64,000 bases of DNA. Source: Dicaeum eximium. Lineage: Eukaryota; Chordata; Aves; Passeriformes; Dicaeidae. The notes below the pieces were generated by a model. That model was not told the DNA's origin. It did no database searches and saw nothing but the letters and a program-made list of their open reading frames with translations. The position numbers were made by a program, and so were the translations under genes. The stretch lies in NCBI GenBank assembly GCA_013396995.1, contig VWZP01005850.1, positions 63,323-127,322 on the forward strand, read 5' to 3'. This document shows positions 24,120 through 36,735 of this stretch, piece after piece (within the stretch, counting starts at the first letter, position 1; every line of letters starts with the position of its first letter).

Positions 24120-24535
24120 ATACCTATCATTGAATGTAAAGAGGAGTAAATATGGTATAAATTATTCTAATAGGTTTGCACAAAAAAGAGCAATTAAACT
24201 AATGCAGTTTGACTTCTTTTCAATTAATAATATACCAAATCATTTTTACATTGTTTGGAAAGACTATGTGCAGATAATATTGTCTTATGGCCTAATTTTT
24301 TTCAAGCAATTAGTTGCATACATTTGCTGACAGGCTAATTTATGAGCAATTGCTTTAAAAGCAGAACTATTTTGCATTTAATTACGTTGGGTTGTAATCC
24401 ATCTGTTGACAAATTTGTGTGTTTTGCTATTTATTTGCTAATGCATTCCACTACTCCAGCATGATCAGTCATACAAGTTGAATATTTTGTTGATTATGTA
24501 AATACCATAGGGTAATTAAGGGCCAGATGTATGGC
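24120..24535. promoter_or_regulatory. Candidate conserved non-coding element (enhancer-like)
   Basis: About 400 bases rich in TAAT-core homeodomain sites: CAATTAAACTAATG, TTTTCAATTAATAATA, GCTAATTTATGAGCAATT, TTTGCATTTAATTACG (octamer-like half next to TTAATTA, 24371-24386) and GGGTAATTAAGGG. It lacks simple repeats or transposon landmarks. Vertebrate developmental enhancers often look like this. That is composition only; no alignment was possible, so function is inference. Confidence 0.3.
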
Positions 24536-27500
24536 TGGTGGGAATGACTAGTTGTGGTATTTCTTCCCCCCCTCCAGTTGAACTTTTTATTACTGCTCTG
24601 TGGAGAGTGAACAAAACTATGATTAAAGCTGGAATGCTGTGGCTGCTGTTTCTCAGCAGCTGGAGCAGGGGAAGGTGGGGAGAAGGGAATCTCCAGATGG
24701 GACCCTCCAGTGCTTTGTGCCCAGGGCCTGCTTGCAGTTTGCTTGTGCAGAGTTTATCTCAAACACCTCGTGGTCACAAGCAAACAGATTCTGCTGTCGT
24801 GGGAATCAGTGGGCAGCCTGGGAAATTAGGGCAAGGTTTGTGGATTGGCTGTTTTCACTGCTTGAGGAGGAGGAGAGGGGAGCTGGGGGGAAGAGCTCCT
24901 CAGGGGAGGTGCCTTTGGGTGGCAGATGCTTGGGCATGGAAAGCAGGAGCTCTTGGTTTCAGTCAGGTTTCCTGCTAAACTGACCCATGGAACTGTGGGT
25001 GCAGGGTGGAGAGTGGGAGCTGCTGGGAGAATGTTGTTTTCCTTGGCAGTAACTGCTTGGGCTTACTGAAGAGTGATGTTGTTTGGGTGTAAGAAATATG
25101 AGGGTTTCTCTCATATCCCTGAGAGGAAAAAGAAGTATCAAGCTGAGGGGTTTTGAGATGGGTGGGTAACTTGGCTGTTGCATCATCCTTAGGGGTAGAA
25201 ACAGGAAGGCTCAGAAAAATGTGGACCAGGTATGGGATGGGTGTGTGGTGGTCAGAGGCAGAGGAGCTTGCTTGCCTTGGCTCCTTCAGTGGGCTGTTCT
25301 TTCAAGACCAGTTGAGTTTCAGTTGCACCTACAAAAATGACAGCAGTGATGGATAAACCCTCAAGACAAAGTCTTGGAAAAGTCAGATATATCTGGACAC
25401 AGTCGAAGCAGAGCGGGACAAGGGACAAAGTCTTCTTGCAGCCACAGCCACGGGACACAGTGTGGGATCCCCTCTGTAGGCAGAGCACTGTCACCCTTTC
25501 CCATTTTGACTAACACCCCACCTGCTGAGGAACCCCTTTGGTTTGCAGGAGGATTGGTGGTGGGCTGGGCTGTCAAAACCCAGCTCTCGATAATTCTGAC
25601 TGCTTAGCTCAGGACCCAAAACAGTCCTAGAGAAGGCCATGCAAAAGCTTGGTACCTTCTCATGCACCAAAAGCAGAGACTGAGCAGTGTGCACTGGAGC
25701 CCTCAGGGGTGGCAGGGGCAGTACAGATGTGCTCCAGCTGCTCATTGGCACCGCTGTGACAGAACAGGCTGGGGATTCTTCCCACAGCAAAGGTTGTTCT
25801 GAGGCTTGGGAAGGTGGGTGCTTGTGCTCTGGGCTCGTCTGCACTCAGCTGAGGCTCAGATATACACCAGTTTCCTCAGCCTCTGAGTGGGTTTGAATTG
25901 AGTCTTGCACTTACCCCATTTTTAGCTGAGCAGTTTCTGACTTTGGATTAAAGACAAAGGTCAAATTAGAATTCTCTTTGTATGCTCTGTAGGTTGGCTT
26001 TCTGGTTTGTTTCTTTGTGGTTTTAAATAACTGAATTTCTATTTCTCCAGAGTATTAACAGCTGGCAGCTTTACAGATCATAAGAGTTCAGGCATCTTTA
26101 AAAATATCAGTTCCTTCTGAAGTGCTTTAAAGCATAAATTATAGTTAGATAATATCCTCAGATGACAATATCAGTCTGTGAAAAAGGATTTTCTTTCCCC
26201 ACCTCCTTCTGCATTTAATCTAGAAATTAAAGACAATAGGGACTGAAATTATCAAAGATGCCCCAGAATATTCCCTCTTGGGGGTTTCACCCAGAAGTTC
26301 TGGTCTCTGCCCAGTGTATGTTGGGAAGCTTGGTTTGATGTTAAAATGCTTTTGTAGAGCTGCCTAACAGTCCCCATAAAGCATGGTGAAAATAGAGCTT
26401 AAAGGAATGGGTGGACACTTTGTGAGAGTCAGACAAATAAATTACATGCTTTTACTCTCCCAAGCACAGATGACTAGATTTGTAACTGACTGAATAATTT
26501 GTAGTGATTAATTTGCAGAGATTTTCAAGGTTTTCAGTGTTCTTTGAAAATCCATACATTTAACCATAAGTATGGTTTATTCAAACATATTTCACTGTAA
26601 TTGTTTGGTCTAGAGACTGCTAGCAGGCAATTGTCATTTGAAATCCTCCATATGTAGACAAATTCCATAAATTCTGTGATATTTTTGCCTTACATAATAG
26701 GGAGTTCCATGAAAATAGTTTTATTGCTTAAATTGCAAGTCACATGTTTGATGGTAATGTTTGCCATTCTTGCCATTTTGGCTAACCATGTCAGACTGCC
26801 AGGGAGAGGAGATGGTATCACAAAATCCACATAAGTAGCAGGCTGAAATGTGGATTTTGCAATTGGATCTATTTATTATTGCTATTTTTAGGGTAGTAGC
26901 TCCTTGTTAGTGTTGTGAACAGGGCAGATGACTCTGTGGGTGTTCAGGCATCCTTGAAGGCTCCCCTGCACCTACCTCAAGTCATGATTTTCTGCCCCTG
27001 TCTTCTGAACTTCTCTTTAGGAGCAGTTTTCTCATTGCAGTTAATAAAGGTTTTGGATATTGCTTTGTCCTGTAAGCTGAGATGATTAAGGAGAAGAGCA
27101 AGGTGAGGTTTTTAAGAGAATGTGAGCTGTGCTTCTGAGGGAAGAGAAGTCACTGCTGAGCAGGAGCCACGGGGAAAAAACAGCAACCTCCTCATGTCCC
27201 TGTGCTCCCTACGTTTGTTTGGGATCAAGAGCTAAACTAATGTACTGTGAAGGGCAGGGGTAAGGGGAAAGCAGCCCAGAGGGAGCAGCTCTGGGATTCA
27301 GTACCTCAGCCCATGTCCATCTCCTGCTATGCCAGCTGGCCCTGTAGGACTTCTCCAGAATTCAACACGTCACAAAATCACGTTGCTCGTTCTGTACTGG
27401 AGATAAGCAATTTTCTCCTGAGATCTCTCTGCTGGTTTCCCAGCTGAAGAGGTCCAGGGAGAGTCTGTGGAACTGGAAGTAGGGGAATTCTGAAGCGTGA

Positions 27501-28110
27501 TGAGACTCATCTGAAACTTAATCACTGTTGGCCCTGATTTTACATTCAAAATCCAAATAGCTGCAAATACGAGTGTGGGAAACAGCAGTGATTCTATCCC
27601 ATGTCTTTCATCATGAGATCCTAGTGCCCTCCAGAGTCTGACTAATAAAATCACTGAGACCAAGATCCAACAAATGCTGAAAGAGATGGAAATACTTCAT
27701 GGCATGGAGCTTGGACTTCCCCAGTTGCCCTATCAGCTGTCCAAAGTAATCAGGTTCAAATGACTAAGGCATAGATATTGCAAATTCTTCCTTAGTTGGA
27801 AAAAGAACTCATTGGCCAAACGAGGGCAGGAATTAACTAGTGAGAAGCAAAGGTGTGCATCTGCAGATCTGTGGGGTGTGAGGAAGGGAATGCATTCCAA
27901 CTGCCTTGTTATCTGCTGCAGCAGCACAGTTTTTACCATCAGCTTTAGCCATCAAACTGAATTCTGTTTGGTGAAGAAGATAATGTCCCCTCTGGGGCCA
28001 GTGGAGGGATGAACACTACCTGAGAGTTGCTCAGGTCACAGAAATTAGGTGACACAATTAACTTGTTAATTTGTTTTTATGATTCTTCATCTGACAGTAC
28101 TCTTGGGCAC
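24536..28110. other. Unique non-coding stretch
   Basis: Nothing firm. A pyrimidine-rich acceptor-like site precedes 24579 in an open frame, but the nearest donor is weak. An AATAAA near 27042 resembles an LTR tail, but no LTR borders were found. Confidence 0.5.
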
Positions 28111-28200
28111 ATGGTGTGACTCTTGGGGTGTCCTGTGCAGGGCCAGGAGATGGACTCCATGATCCTCGTGGGTCCCTTCCAGCTCACCATGTTCTGTGAT
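28111..28200 (+). mobile_element. CR1 LINE 3' end
   Basis: The run 'GGGCCAGGAGATGGACTCC', 'ATGATCCTCGTGGGTCCCTT', 'CCAGCTCACCATGTTCTGTG' is the characteristic 3' terminal sequence of chicken repeat 1 LINEs, which end in short ATTCTATG-type repeats. Only the last ~90 bases are present, the usual 5'-truncated state. No reverse transcriptase sequence remains. Confidence 0.85.
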
Positions 28201-31200
28201 GGCTTCTTGGCCTCCCTGAATCCCAAGGCTGCATTCCTATGCTCTTGCTTTCCTCAGTTGCTGTGGCACCCCCTGCCCAGCAGCTCTTGGAGCAGGAAGG
28301 TAGCCTGCTGCTGCTCAGAATGTTTGTTTATGAGCATGACAATACTTCCTCTGCTATGTCCTGCTAACTTTCTCATTACACTTAATAGCAAACATTAATG
28401 TCTAGAAAAAAACAGATTTTTATCTGCTTCCAAGATAGAACATAAAACAGACATCTAAGGCTCTGTAATGCCAAGAAGTTTTTAGGATGCTTTTCAGAAC
28501 ATGTACTTGACTTCAATCATCCCAAATCTATTTTGTAATTACAAAGCCATTTTATGTTCTTTTGAAACCAATTCTAAAGCCATTTCACAACCATACCGAA
28601 AATATCCCATGCACAGAATTTAGACAAACATTTATTTCAGTTCTGTCTCTTTTTTTTCTTTTCTGCTGTATATTAGAAAAGGGAGTCTTTGCAGAACTCG
28701 AGGTGCTCTTGTCCATCTCACTGTGACCTCTGTGAAAGGCTGCCCGTTCATCTGGGCAGTGTCAGTCCAGAAAAAAGGAAAGGGAAACTCACACCATGTA
28801 AAGTTTGAAAGGCAAACAGAGTCACTGACATTTTGTTTCAGCTGTGGCACAGGTGATGCTGCTTCACTGGGGATTTGTCAAGGTGAGCAGCAGGTCTGTT
28901 TAGGAGCCCACAGAGCTGAGGAGTGGCTCTGAGGTTTCCTCAGCTGCCTGTGGGGCAGGGCAGGCTGGTTCCTTGCTGAGGAGGAGAGAGCTCCACTCCC
29001 TCTCACCAGGTGGTGATAGCAGCAAAGACAAGTTTGAGAACCACCCCACAGCCCACCAACCTCAAGGACACAGTGAGGTTTAGATCAGCATGTTTGCCTA
29101 CTATTATATTGCTTTCTCCTTGATGAGGCTGAGAGGAACACAGATTTATAAACCATTCAGTGCTCAGCTGTATGTGACCCTGACACTAAGTAGGTGCTCT
29201 GAGACTACAGAATAGCATTGACAAACACAGATCATCTAGCTACCAGGTGCAGCTGATCTCAGAAAAAACAGTTTTACTTAGAAGCAGACATGTTAAAGCA
29301 CAAATTCCTCACCCATGTGTAGGGCCAGGAGCTGAATGATGTGCATTTAGAAAGCAACCTACTCAGAGCCCATATAATGCAAAGTAGGAAAAGCACAAAG
29401 CAGAGGGGAGGGTGAAGATCTGCTTCTGCAGAATGGGCATGTTCACAGTGTGGGAGCGTGTGCACTGAGTCAAAATAATATGCAATGAATTATCAACTGT
29501 TATTATGTAAAGTGGTTGGAAATAAAACTGGCATTACATAAAAAGTGATGTGATATGGCTGCAGCACTCACTCTGAAAGCAGAAGGGATTCTAAACCAAG
29601 GTGATCTGGCTCTGGTTTGGAATTGGTATCCCCTGAGCATCTTTTTTGGCCTACAAGGAAATGAGCAGGTTTCCTGCTCCCTGTGTTTACAGGAAAAGCA
29701 GCTGCAGAGCTGCTCCCTCACTCCAGTCTCATCAATATTGGCTTTCATGTTTTTAGTGCTCAGGATTGCTCTCACAGTGATTCAGCCTTTAAGATGTGGT
29801 TATTGTGCTTTTCATAAGCAAATGGGAAAACCACCAAGGTTAGCTACAGTCTTTGTGGTGAATTTCTTAGCAGGAGGAAGCATTCAGTGATTGCCCCTGT
29901 CTGTCAGTGTGGGCTGACTGATCAATGCATTTTCAGGGCTTTGTTACCCTGCTGAGAACTCATTCCTAACAGACTTTGAGGCCAGACCACATCTTCCCTT
30001 CTGGCCAAGGAGAAGTTAATGAGATAAACACGACCACACAGCCTTGCAAAGTTTCTGGATTGTCACTCTGTGCAGAGAGGGAAGGAGGGAGGCACACATT
30101 GCCCCTGTTCCAGCAGCAGAAGCAGGGCAGGTCAGTGTGTCAGTGTGTGGACGCCTTTTCCCCAGGTTGGGAGCACTTTCTGTGCCAGGGGTTCTAATCC
30201 ATTTGCCCTCTGCACAAGCAGCATGAAAGGTGTCAAGGTGAATTATTGATGAATGATAAATGGATTTTTTTAATTTGTACAACAGATCTATTCTCTGGGG
30301 TTTTTGTTTCCTTCATACCAAAAGAAGGTATGATTTTGCTGATGATTTCTTCTACTGACATAACTAATTACTTAATCAAGGGCTTCTGCCTTCTGTTTAG
30401 AGATAGCTGAGATATTAAGAGATTGGATTAATGCCCTTAGGAACACAGCAAGACTTGAGAAATCTATAAAGATATATTTAGTGGCAAAAATTATTCCATG
30501 ATAATTTGTCAATTACAGTGCTCTATCAGATAACAAATGCTCAAGATGAAATCTGCTCCAGCTGAGGAAGGATCTATTTTCTGTGCTTTCAGACGTGTCT
30601 GGAAAGAAAATGCCTTTACTTAACTTTTTTTTTTTTTTCTTTTTTTCATATTTGCTGTGTTTGTAGGGTTTGGGTTACATTTAGCATCAAGGTGGGTTTG
30701 TGTAGGGGCAGCAGATGGGTGATGGGTTTTACCAGCACAGTACAGGATCAGTAAAGGATGCCAAGGAAAATGCTGATAAGTAAACCTTCAATAGTGGTTC
30801 AGAAAGGGATGGAATAACTTGGGTTGCCTGGTCCATGTGACCCCTGAGAGCAGGACTAACTCATGTTAAGAGAATAAACAACCACATTAGAATGTAATTT
30901 CTAATCTTACCAGTGTTTCATTTCCATGTCACTTCTGTGTACTTTAATTTCCTTTTTCATTGAGGAAAAATGCACATGAAGACATAATAAATTTTCCTTG
31001 TGATTGAGATTTGCAAAAAACTGGAGGTTTTTTGCAGTTGTTACTCTTTTAGAAAAAAAAGCATCTGTCTTTGACAGGAGGGTATTTGCCTGTGCTCACA
31101 GCACACAGGCTTAATAGTGTTTTTCTCCTCCTTGCACTTTAGTATTGGATTCTCCATTTCTTGCATAACTGCACCTCTGACACCTGGACATCACACACAT

Positions 31201-32567
31201 CCACAGGAAGGAGAGTTCCACTCATTCCCTAATAAATCTGTGCCTGCCAGGCTGCCCCTCTGGGTGGGACCCACAGCACTGTCCCCACGGGCACAAGGTG
31301 GGACCTCTCTTTTCAGGCATGCACAGAGACCTGGTAGAACAGGCACCAAATCCCACCAAATCCCACAGGCATCTCTTTTTAATGAAGTTCTTCCTCTGCT
31401 GTATATGATTTTCCTCTGCTGTATATAATTTGTGTACATATACAGGGTAACGTATTGATTGGGTTTCTTACAATTTCTGTCATTTTGTCATCTCTTAGTA
31501 GTTAGCAGAACAACATCAAGGGTTTTTAGTTAAAACCTCGCACTATAAGAGAGCTTATTCAAGAAAGACTAATGAAAATTACAGCTATTTATCCACCAAA
31601 GCTATGAAATGATACATGATGACTCCCGAAGTGCTGGGTTACTGTACTGTGACAAATAGAACAGTTTCCCAAGTACCCTTGGGTGAGAGCTAGTGCACAA
31701 AAAGGAAGCTAATACTGAAGAATTTTTTCCAACCACTTAGTTGCCAATAGAAGGAGATGCAACTGAAGTTTATGTTCCTTAAATATCTGTCAGGTGTGGG
31801 GGTTAAAAGCTGGTAAAGCAGGGAGTGCTTCGAGCCTGTTGTGTGTGAAGTGGGAGGAGGAATAAATGCAGTTTGCACCACCCAGATGGAGTGCTGCTCC
31901 TGGGCTGAGGAAGCCAATAGATAATCAATTCTTGAGGTCTTGTAATTCAGCTCTGCTGCAAATCCAAAACTGATGCATGAAGTGAGCCCTTTCAGCTGTT
32001 CCACCAAATTATCTGTAGAGAGCAAGGTGATGCCTTTTAGTTTATCTAACAAATTGTCTACTTTGAGTCATCAAAATCTATATGCTTTTATACCACCTGG
32101 GGCTAAAATCAGTCTGAAGTTGTGCAGCTGAAATCAAGAAGCTCTTTCTCATTATTTTGAAATCTTAAACTTCATGAGGATGCAGAGAGGAGCCCCATTC
32201 TGTCTAGTCTAGTCTAGCCCCAGTTATCCTAATCTGCTCTGCTTTGCAGCTAGACTCTGGCTCCTTGTCCTCAAGGCACTTCCCAATTTTCCATCATGTG
32301 ATGAGACACCCAGTTGCAGCTGGGCAGTTAAATTCCTGTGCATGGTGCCCATTTTGACTGTAGTTTGCTGATAATTTTTTATGTGCACAGTATGTTTTTG
32401 TGAACTGCCTCTGAGCACGGTGCCAAACTGGCCACCTGTGCTCTCCTGAGTCATTGCCACTGGTTTTAGGACATGTCAGTGTGCTTGTGTAGCTCATGGT
32501 ATTCAGCCTGTACTTCACTGAAAAAGTGATCATCAAAATTAGTAAAGAAGCAATCTGTGAACAAACA
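28201..32567. other. Unique non-coding stretch
   Basis: No gene recognised. Small items: a strong donor-like site (CAAG|GTGAGC) at 28882/28883 preceded by an acceptor-like TTTTGTTTCAG at 28841, giving only a 41-base interval and no supported frame; a T-rich run near 30627-30650; and two tandem copies of a TTCCTCTGCTGTATAT unit at about 31385-31430. Confidence 0.5.
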
Positions 32568-32592
32568 TGATGATGATGATGATGATGATGAT
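32568..32592. repeat. (ATG)n / (CAT)n microsatellite
   Basis: About eight perfect GAT units. The poly-His stretch on the minus strand is the repeat translated. Confidence 0.95.
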
Positions 32593-35543
32593 AACACCAG
32601 TCTGAACTTGTGGGTTTTTTACGCTTTTCAACTCTTACTTCTCTCAAAGTGCCCATAAAATGCTTCAAGTCAAAGCAGCTGATGAGCTCTGACTCCTGCT
32701 CATCTTTCATTTTCTGGTCTGATTGTTTCCTGCTGCCAGCCCTGCTTGCCCCTGTAGGAGTGGATTGAAAGCCTGCTGAGGTACAGAGCTTTTCTGGCCA
32801 CGTTTGGTGCTCCCCCTGGGCGAGTCACACTAAAAGCAATATTAAGAACCAGGCATCTTGGGATTACAGTGGTTTAAGGAACATTAAGCAGTACCCTCCA
32901 CTATCCTCTGCAGAGGACTTTCAAGCAAACTTCTCAGTGAGACATGAAAGGACATCAGTCCTTGTTCCCTTGCCATGGTGGGCTTGGAGGCAGAAAGCTG
33001 CAAGTACACATGAGGAGATTTCTGACCTTTGTTCCCTCCTTGCAAAGTCCAGTAGCTGGAAATTAAAGGGAAGTGAAAGTACTTCCACAAGGAAAGAAAT
33101 TAGTCGTTTATTTAGAGATTAAATAAGTGCTCAGTCACTTCAGATCAAGATGAGACATCCACCTGGACAATGAACTGTAGTTTGATCACAAATGGATAGG
33201 TCTGATATAGAGGTGACACGGTGCAGCTCTTTGTCTTGTATGCAGTCTATCAGGGGAGCAGCCTTTCTGACCTAAAGAAATGTTCCTTCTGCTTATCCTG
33301 TGCATCTGTGAAGCATTTAACCAGTTAAAACCCTGGCAACAAGGTCTGTGATAAGTGAGATCTCCTTTCCCTACCTTTCACCTGCAGGTAACTTTGTTGA
33401 TTAGTGACTCTGATATGTGGCCTGGGGGTTTTTTTCTCAGTAATGAAGAAAAAAAAATGGGGTATCAGTTGCTGATTATGAGTGTTGTACAGAGTTTTGA
33501 AATAAAACCAGTGGTATGTGGCTGAACCTGCCTGATAAGAAGTTATTTCAAAAAAGTAATAATGTCTTTGTCACAGCAATGAGGAGATAAATTATATGTT
33601 AAATGGCAAAGCACAGCACTGCATATTTTATACTGGATAATGACTTAAGAGTTCATCATGATAAACGTTATTAAAATGAGCATGAAAGGAATCAAATGTA
33701 ATGCTCTGCTACCTGTGCTGAGATCTCTTCAACTCACTTCATACTTGCTGCCTTGCTTTTTGCATAGTCACAGTTCAATATCCCTTTTAAAGAATGTGAA
33801 AAGGCAAAAAAGGTAAAACCTTTTATGATGAAATGCTGCACAGCTAACAAACAGACAAGAGGAGTTCTCTTGAAGCTTTCCCACTGTAAAAAACGTGGTT
33901 TAGGTTTTCCACAGGTGTCATTGCATTTAAATGTCAGATCTGGGCTTTGTTCCCCCCTTTTATATAAATGTCAGCAGCATTTTCTTGGGAAGCCTTTTTG
34001 TGTCGCCTTCCACTTTGATAAATTCTGACTGCCTTTCAATCTTGCCATCTATCTTTGTATATTCATAATTCTGTTGACCAAAGTTCTGCATCAGTATTTT
34101 TTGCCAGGAGCCTTGAATTAAATGCAAGTGGTGGACTGGGCATATTCCAGACCAGCAATGGTGGACAAGTGTTGCAGTGGCAGTGATGGGGGGAATAAAA
34201 TACCATGAATCCCCCCAGTCATAACCAAGGCAGGGAAGCTCCATTAGCACTGGTTGATTATATGAAAAAAGAGTTTTCCTTGATGGAAAGTAGAACCAGC
34301 AGCCTTCCTGTCTGGAGTGGGTAAAGATGTGATTAATGGAGTACCAGAGAGAAGAAATAGTCAAAACCTCCTAAATACTACCCCACTGTGCTCTTAGGTC
34401 AGACATCTCTTAGAAATCTGTACAAGCTTTGAAAAACAGCCATGATGGTGTCAGAAGATTGGTGCTTGGTACCTGAGTTATCTGTCCTCCTAAGTCCCAC
34501 TGCAGGGAGGAATCCTTCATCCATCATGGGCTCACTGCTCCTGCCCTTGCTCTACAGGACAATTCAGTGCCCTCACACCTCCAGAGGCTTTTCTAGCTGC
34601 TATTCATACCAAACAACACTGGTGGGATGGCAGGAGTGGGCTGCTGGCAGTGCTGGTCTCACTTGGGCTGGGAGGCTGGAGAAAATGCCATGGAAAGTGT
34701 GGCCACCTGCTGCCCCTCTCCTTAGCACAGGTGCTGGGATGGGGACACCTTTGGTCTCCTTCAGTAATGCCTTCTTTACCCTCTTGGCCCTCCAGAGGTG
34801 TTACCCCTTTCATTTATATGTATCTGATGCTTTAACAAATGGAGGTCCCATTTTCTGTGGGGCTTTTTCCCTCTCAAAAATCTATATCTTTTTTTGCATT
34901 TAATGCAAGTAGATTTGACTAATCTGTAATAGCAACAATTTCCTTTTTGAAGAAATAAAGTAAATGTTGGTAAAGCCTGTGCTTACCATAGAGACTATTT
35001 CTGCCCTACCCTGCTAATGCCAACTATTTATCTTCCCAAAAAAAGCCCTCTATGGTTTAGTGTCATTTATGTCATCCCTAAATTATATTAAAGCAGCCAA
35101 GAGTTCTCCTATCTCATCATTCTTTGAACAGTTGACTACTAGCACTTCAAAATTGAAATACATTTCTGTAAAACCTTTTTAAGCTGTCTGTAATGATGCA
35201 TAAACTGAGATGTAATGTTTTAAGGATTTGCATGAAAACCCACTGTGTTCATGGTACATTGTCCCTGAGTTACAAAGCTTTTATAGCAGCTTTTTAGCGT
35301 ATTCAGATACTTAAAGATGTTCAGCTGAATTCTATCAGAACTTTTTTTGCACGTGTAAAATCTCTGCTTTTTCACATTGTGTAACTCCTGAGGAACCAGA
35401 GCTTCAGAAGGGGGTGCAGAGCCTGTGCAGCTGCTCCTGGTGCCCTGTGCCATGGGCAGAGCAGCCCTGGCAGGCTCCTTCCCTCTGCCACACTGGCCAA
35501 GGGCACAGCACTGGGGACTTGGGCTGGGCTCAGCACTCAGCAC
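32593..35543. other. Unique non-coding stretch
   Basis: No gene, RNA or repeat family recognised. The 153-codon frame at 34442-34903 has overlapping open frames on the other strand and no recognised content. Confidence 0.5.
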
Positions 35544-35712
35544 TGATGGGCCACCTAAAAACAGAGGTCAGACAAACCAAGGGAATAAAAAGCAGTTTAT
35601 TTATTGAAGGGCCTTCAGGTACATTTTGGGCAGATGAAGCCTCCCAGGGGCTGCACCCAAAAATGGACCAAGGGTCATGAGTTTTCACNGAAGTTAACAT
35701 CCTAAGGTATCA
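35544..35712 (-). mobile_element. LTR family A, copy 2, middle missing at a single N
   Basis: On the plus strand it starts TGATGGGCCACCTAAAAACAG and matches the family A elements to GAGTTTTCAC. A single N follows at 35689, then GAAGTTAACATCCTAAGGTATCA, which matches the far end of the 42347-42789 copy. Both LTR ends are therefore present but roughly 260 bases of the middle are absent exactly at the N. That reads as an assembly collapse rather than a biological deletion, though the latter is not excluded. Confidence 0.85.
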
Positions 35713-36346
35713 CTCTGGTGCCAAACAGCTCTCTGGTAGAGAAAGGTACCAAGCACCTCTCTGCTGATAAGGCCTGGCTCACCAAGCTAGAGAAAATGAA
35801 ATATCCTTTTTTTCCCCTCTACTGTCTCCATTAATGTTCCTTTATGAACTTCTAATGCACCTAATTTTTCAGTGTCCAGCTTCAGCCCAAAAGGCTCTGT
35901 TGGCACGTCCCTCATCATCATGTTATGTTTATTGCAATTTCACCTCCTTGAAAAAACCCCAGATTTTACGTTCCTTTTGGGACATGGGAGATGAAGGCAG
36001 ACTGCCAATGCTTGCTGAACAAAGTGTCCCTGAGGTGCCTCTGAGGCTACAGCTGCTCTGCCTTCCAAGCAGGCCTAAGTGCATGAGCAAACTGAAATGT
36101 AGCTCATGTCTCACTGGGTAGGAATAAACATGTAAAAAGTGAAAGGAGATTTGAGCCTGTGACAGGCAGGAGTGCAGAGAGACCAACAGCTCGTTCTGCT
36201 GCCTTGGCTGGGTGTCCTTGGTGTCTCAGTGGCAGCATGGCCAACAAATCACCCATGGGTTTTGTTCAGGAATGTTTCCTAGGCATCAAAGCCACAGGCA
36301 TTTGTAGGTAGCAAAGAATGGGCTTCTTTTTTGTACATTGAATTCC
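35713..36346. other. Unique non-coding stretch
   Basis: Nothing recognised between the LTR and the polypurine array. Confidence 0.5.
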
Positions 36347-36735
36347 AGGAGAGGAGAGGAGAGGAAAAGGAAAAGGAAAAGGAAAAGGAAAAGGAAAAGG
36401 AAAAGGAAAAGGAAAAGGAAAAGGAAAAGGAGGGAAGGGAAGGGAAGGGAAGGGAAGGGAAGGGAAGGGAAGGAAAGGAAAGGAAAGGAAAGGAAAGGAA
36501 AGGAAAGGAAAGGAAAGGAAAGGAAAGGAAAGGAAAGGAAAGGAAAGGAAAGGAAAGGAAAGGAAAGGAAAAGAAAGAAAAGGNNNNNNNNNNNNNNNNN
36601 NNNNNNNNNNNNNNNNNNNNNNNNNNNNNNNNNNNNNNNNNNNNNNNNNNNNNNNNNNNNNNNGGGAAGGAAAGGAAAGGAAAGGAAAGGAAAGGAAAGG
36701 AAAGGAAAGGAAAGGAAAGGAAAGGAAAGGAAAAA
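36347..36735. repeat. Long polypurine (AAAAGG / GGGAA / AAAGG)n array with an 80-base gap
   Basis: Consecutive blocks of GAGAG, then AAAAGG units, GGGAA units and AAAGG units form an almost pure purine strand. It is interrupted by 80 Ns at 36584-36663 and resumes with AAAGG units to about 36730. Long mirror-symmetric purine tracts can form triplex DNA and stall polymerases, which fits the gap. Lys/Arg/Glu-rich and Phe/Leu-rich open frames here are translations of the repeat. Confidence 0.95.

Noticed and set aside
24579..24677. Possible exon after TTCTTCCCCCCCTCCAG
   Set aside because: Donor (GAAG|GTGGGG) is weak and the peptide is not recognisable.
26890..27070. LTR-like TTAATAAAGG
   Set aside because: A lone polyadenylation-like motif without other LTR structure.
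28842..28882. Possible micro-exon between TTTTGTTTCAG and CAAG|GTGAGC
   Set aside because: Only 41 bases, not a multiple of three, no partner exon; too easily chance.
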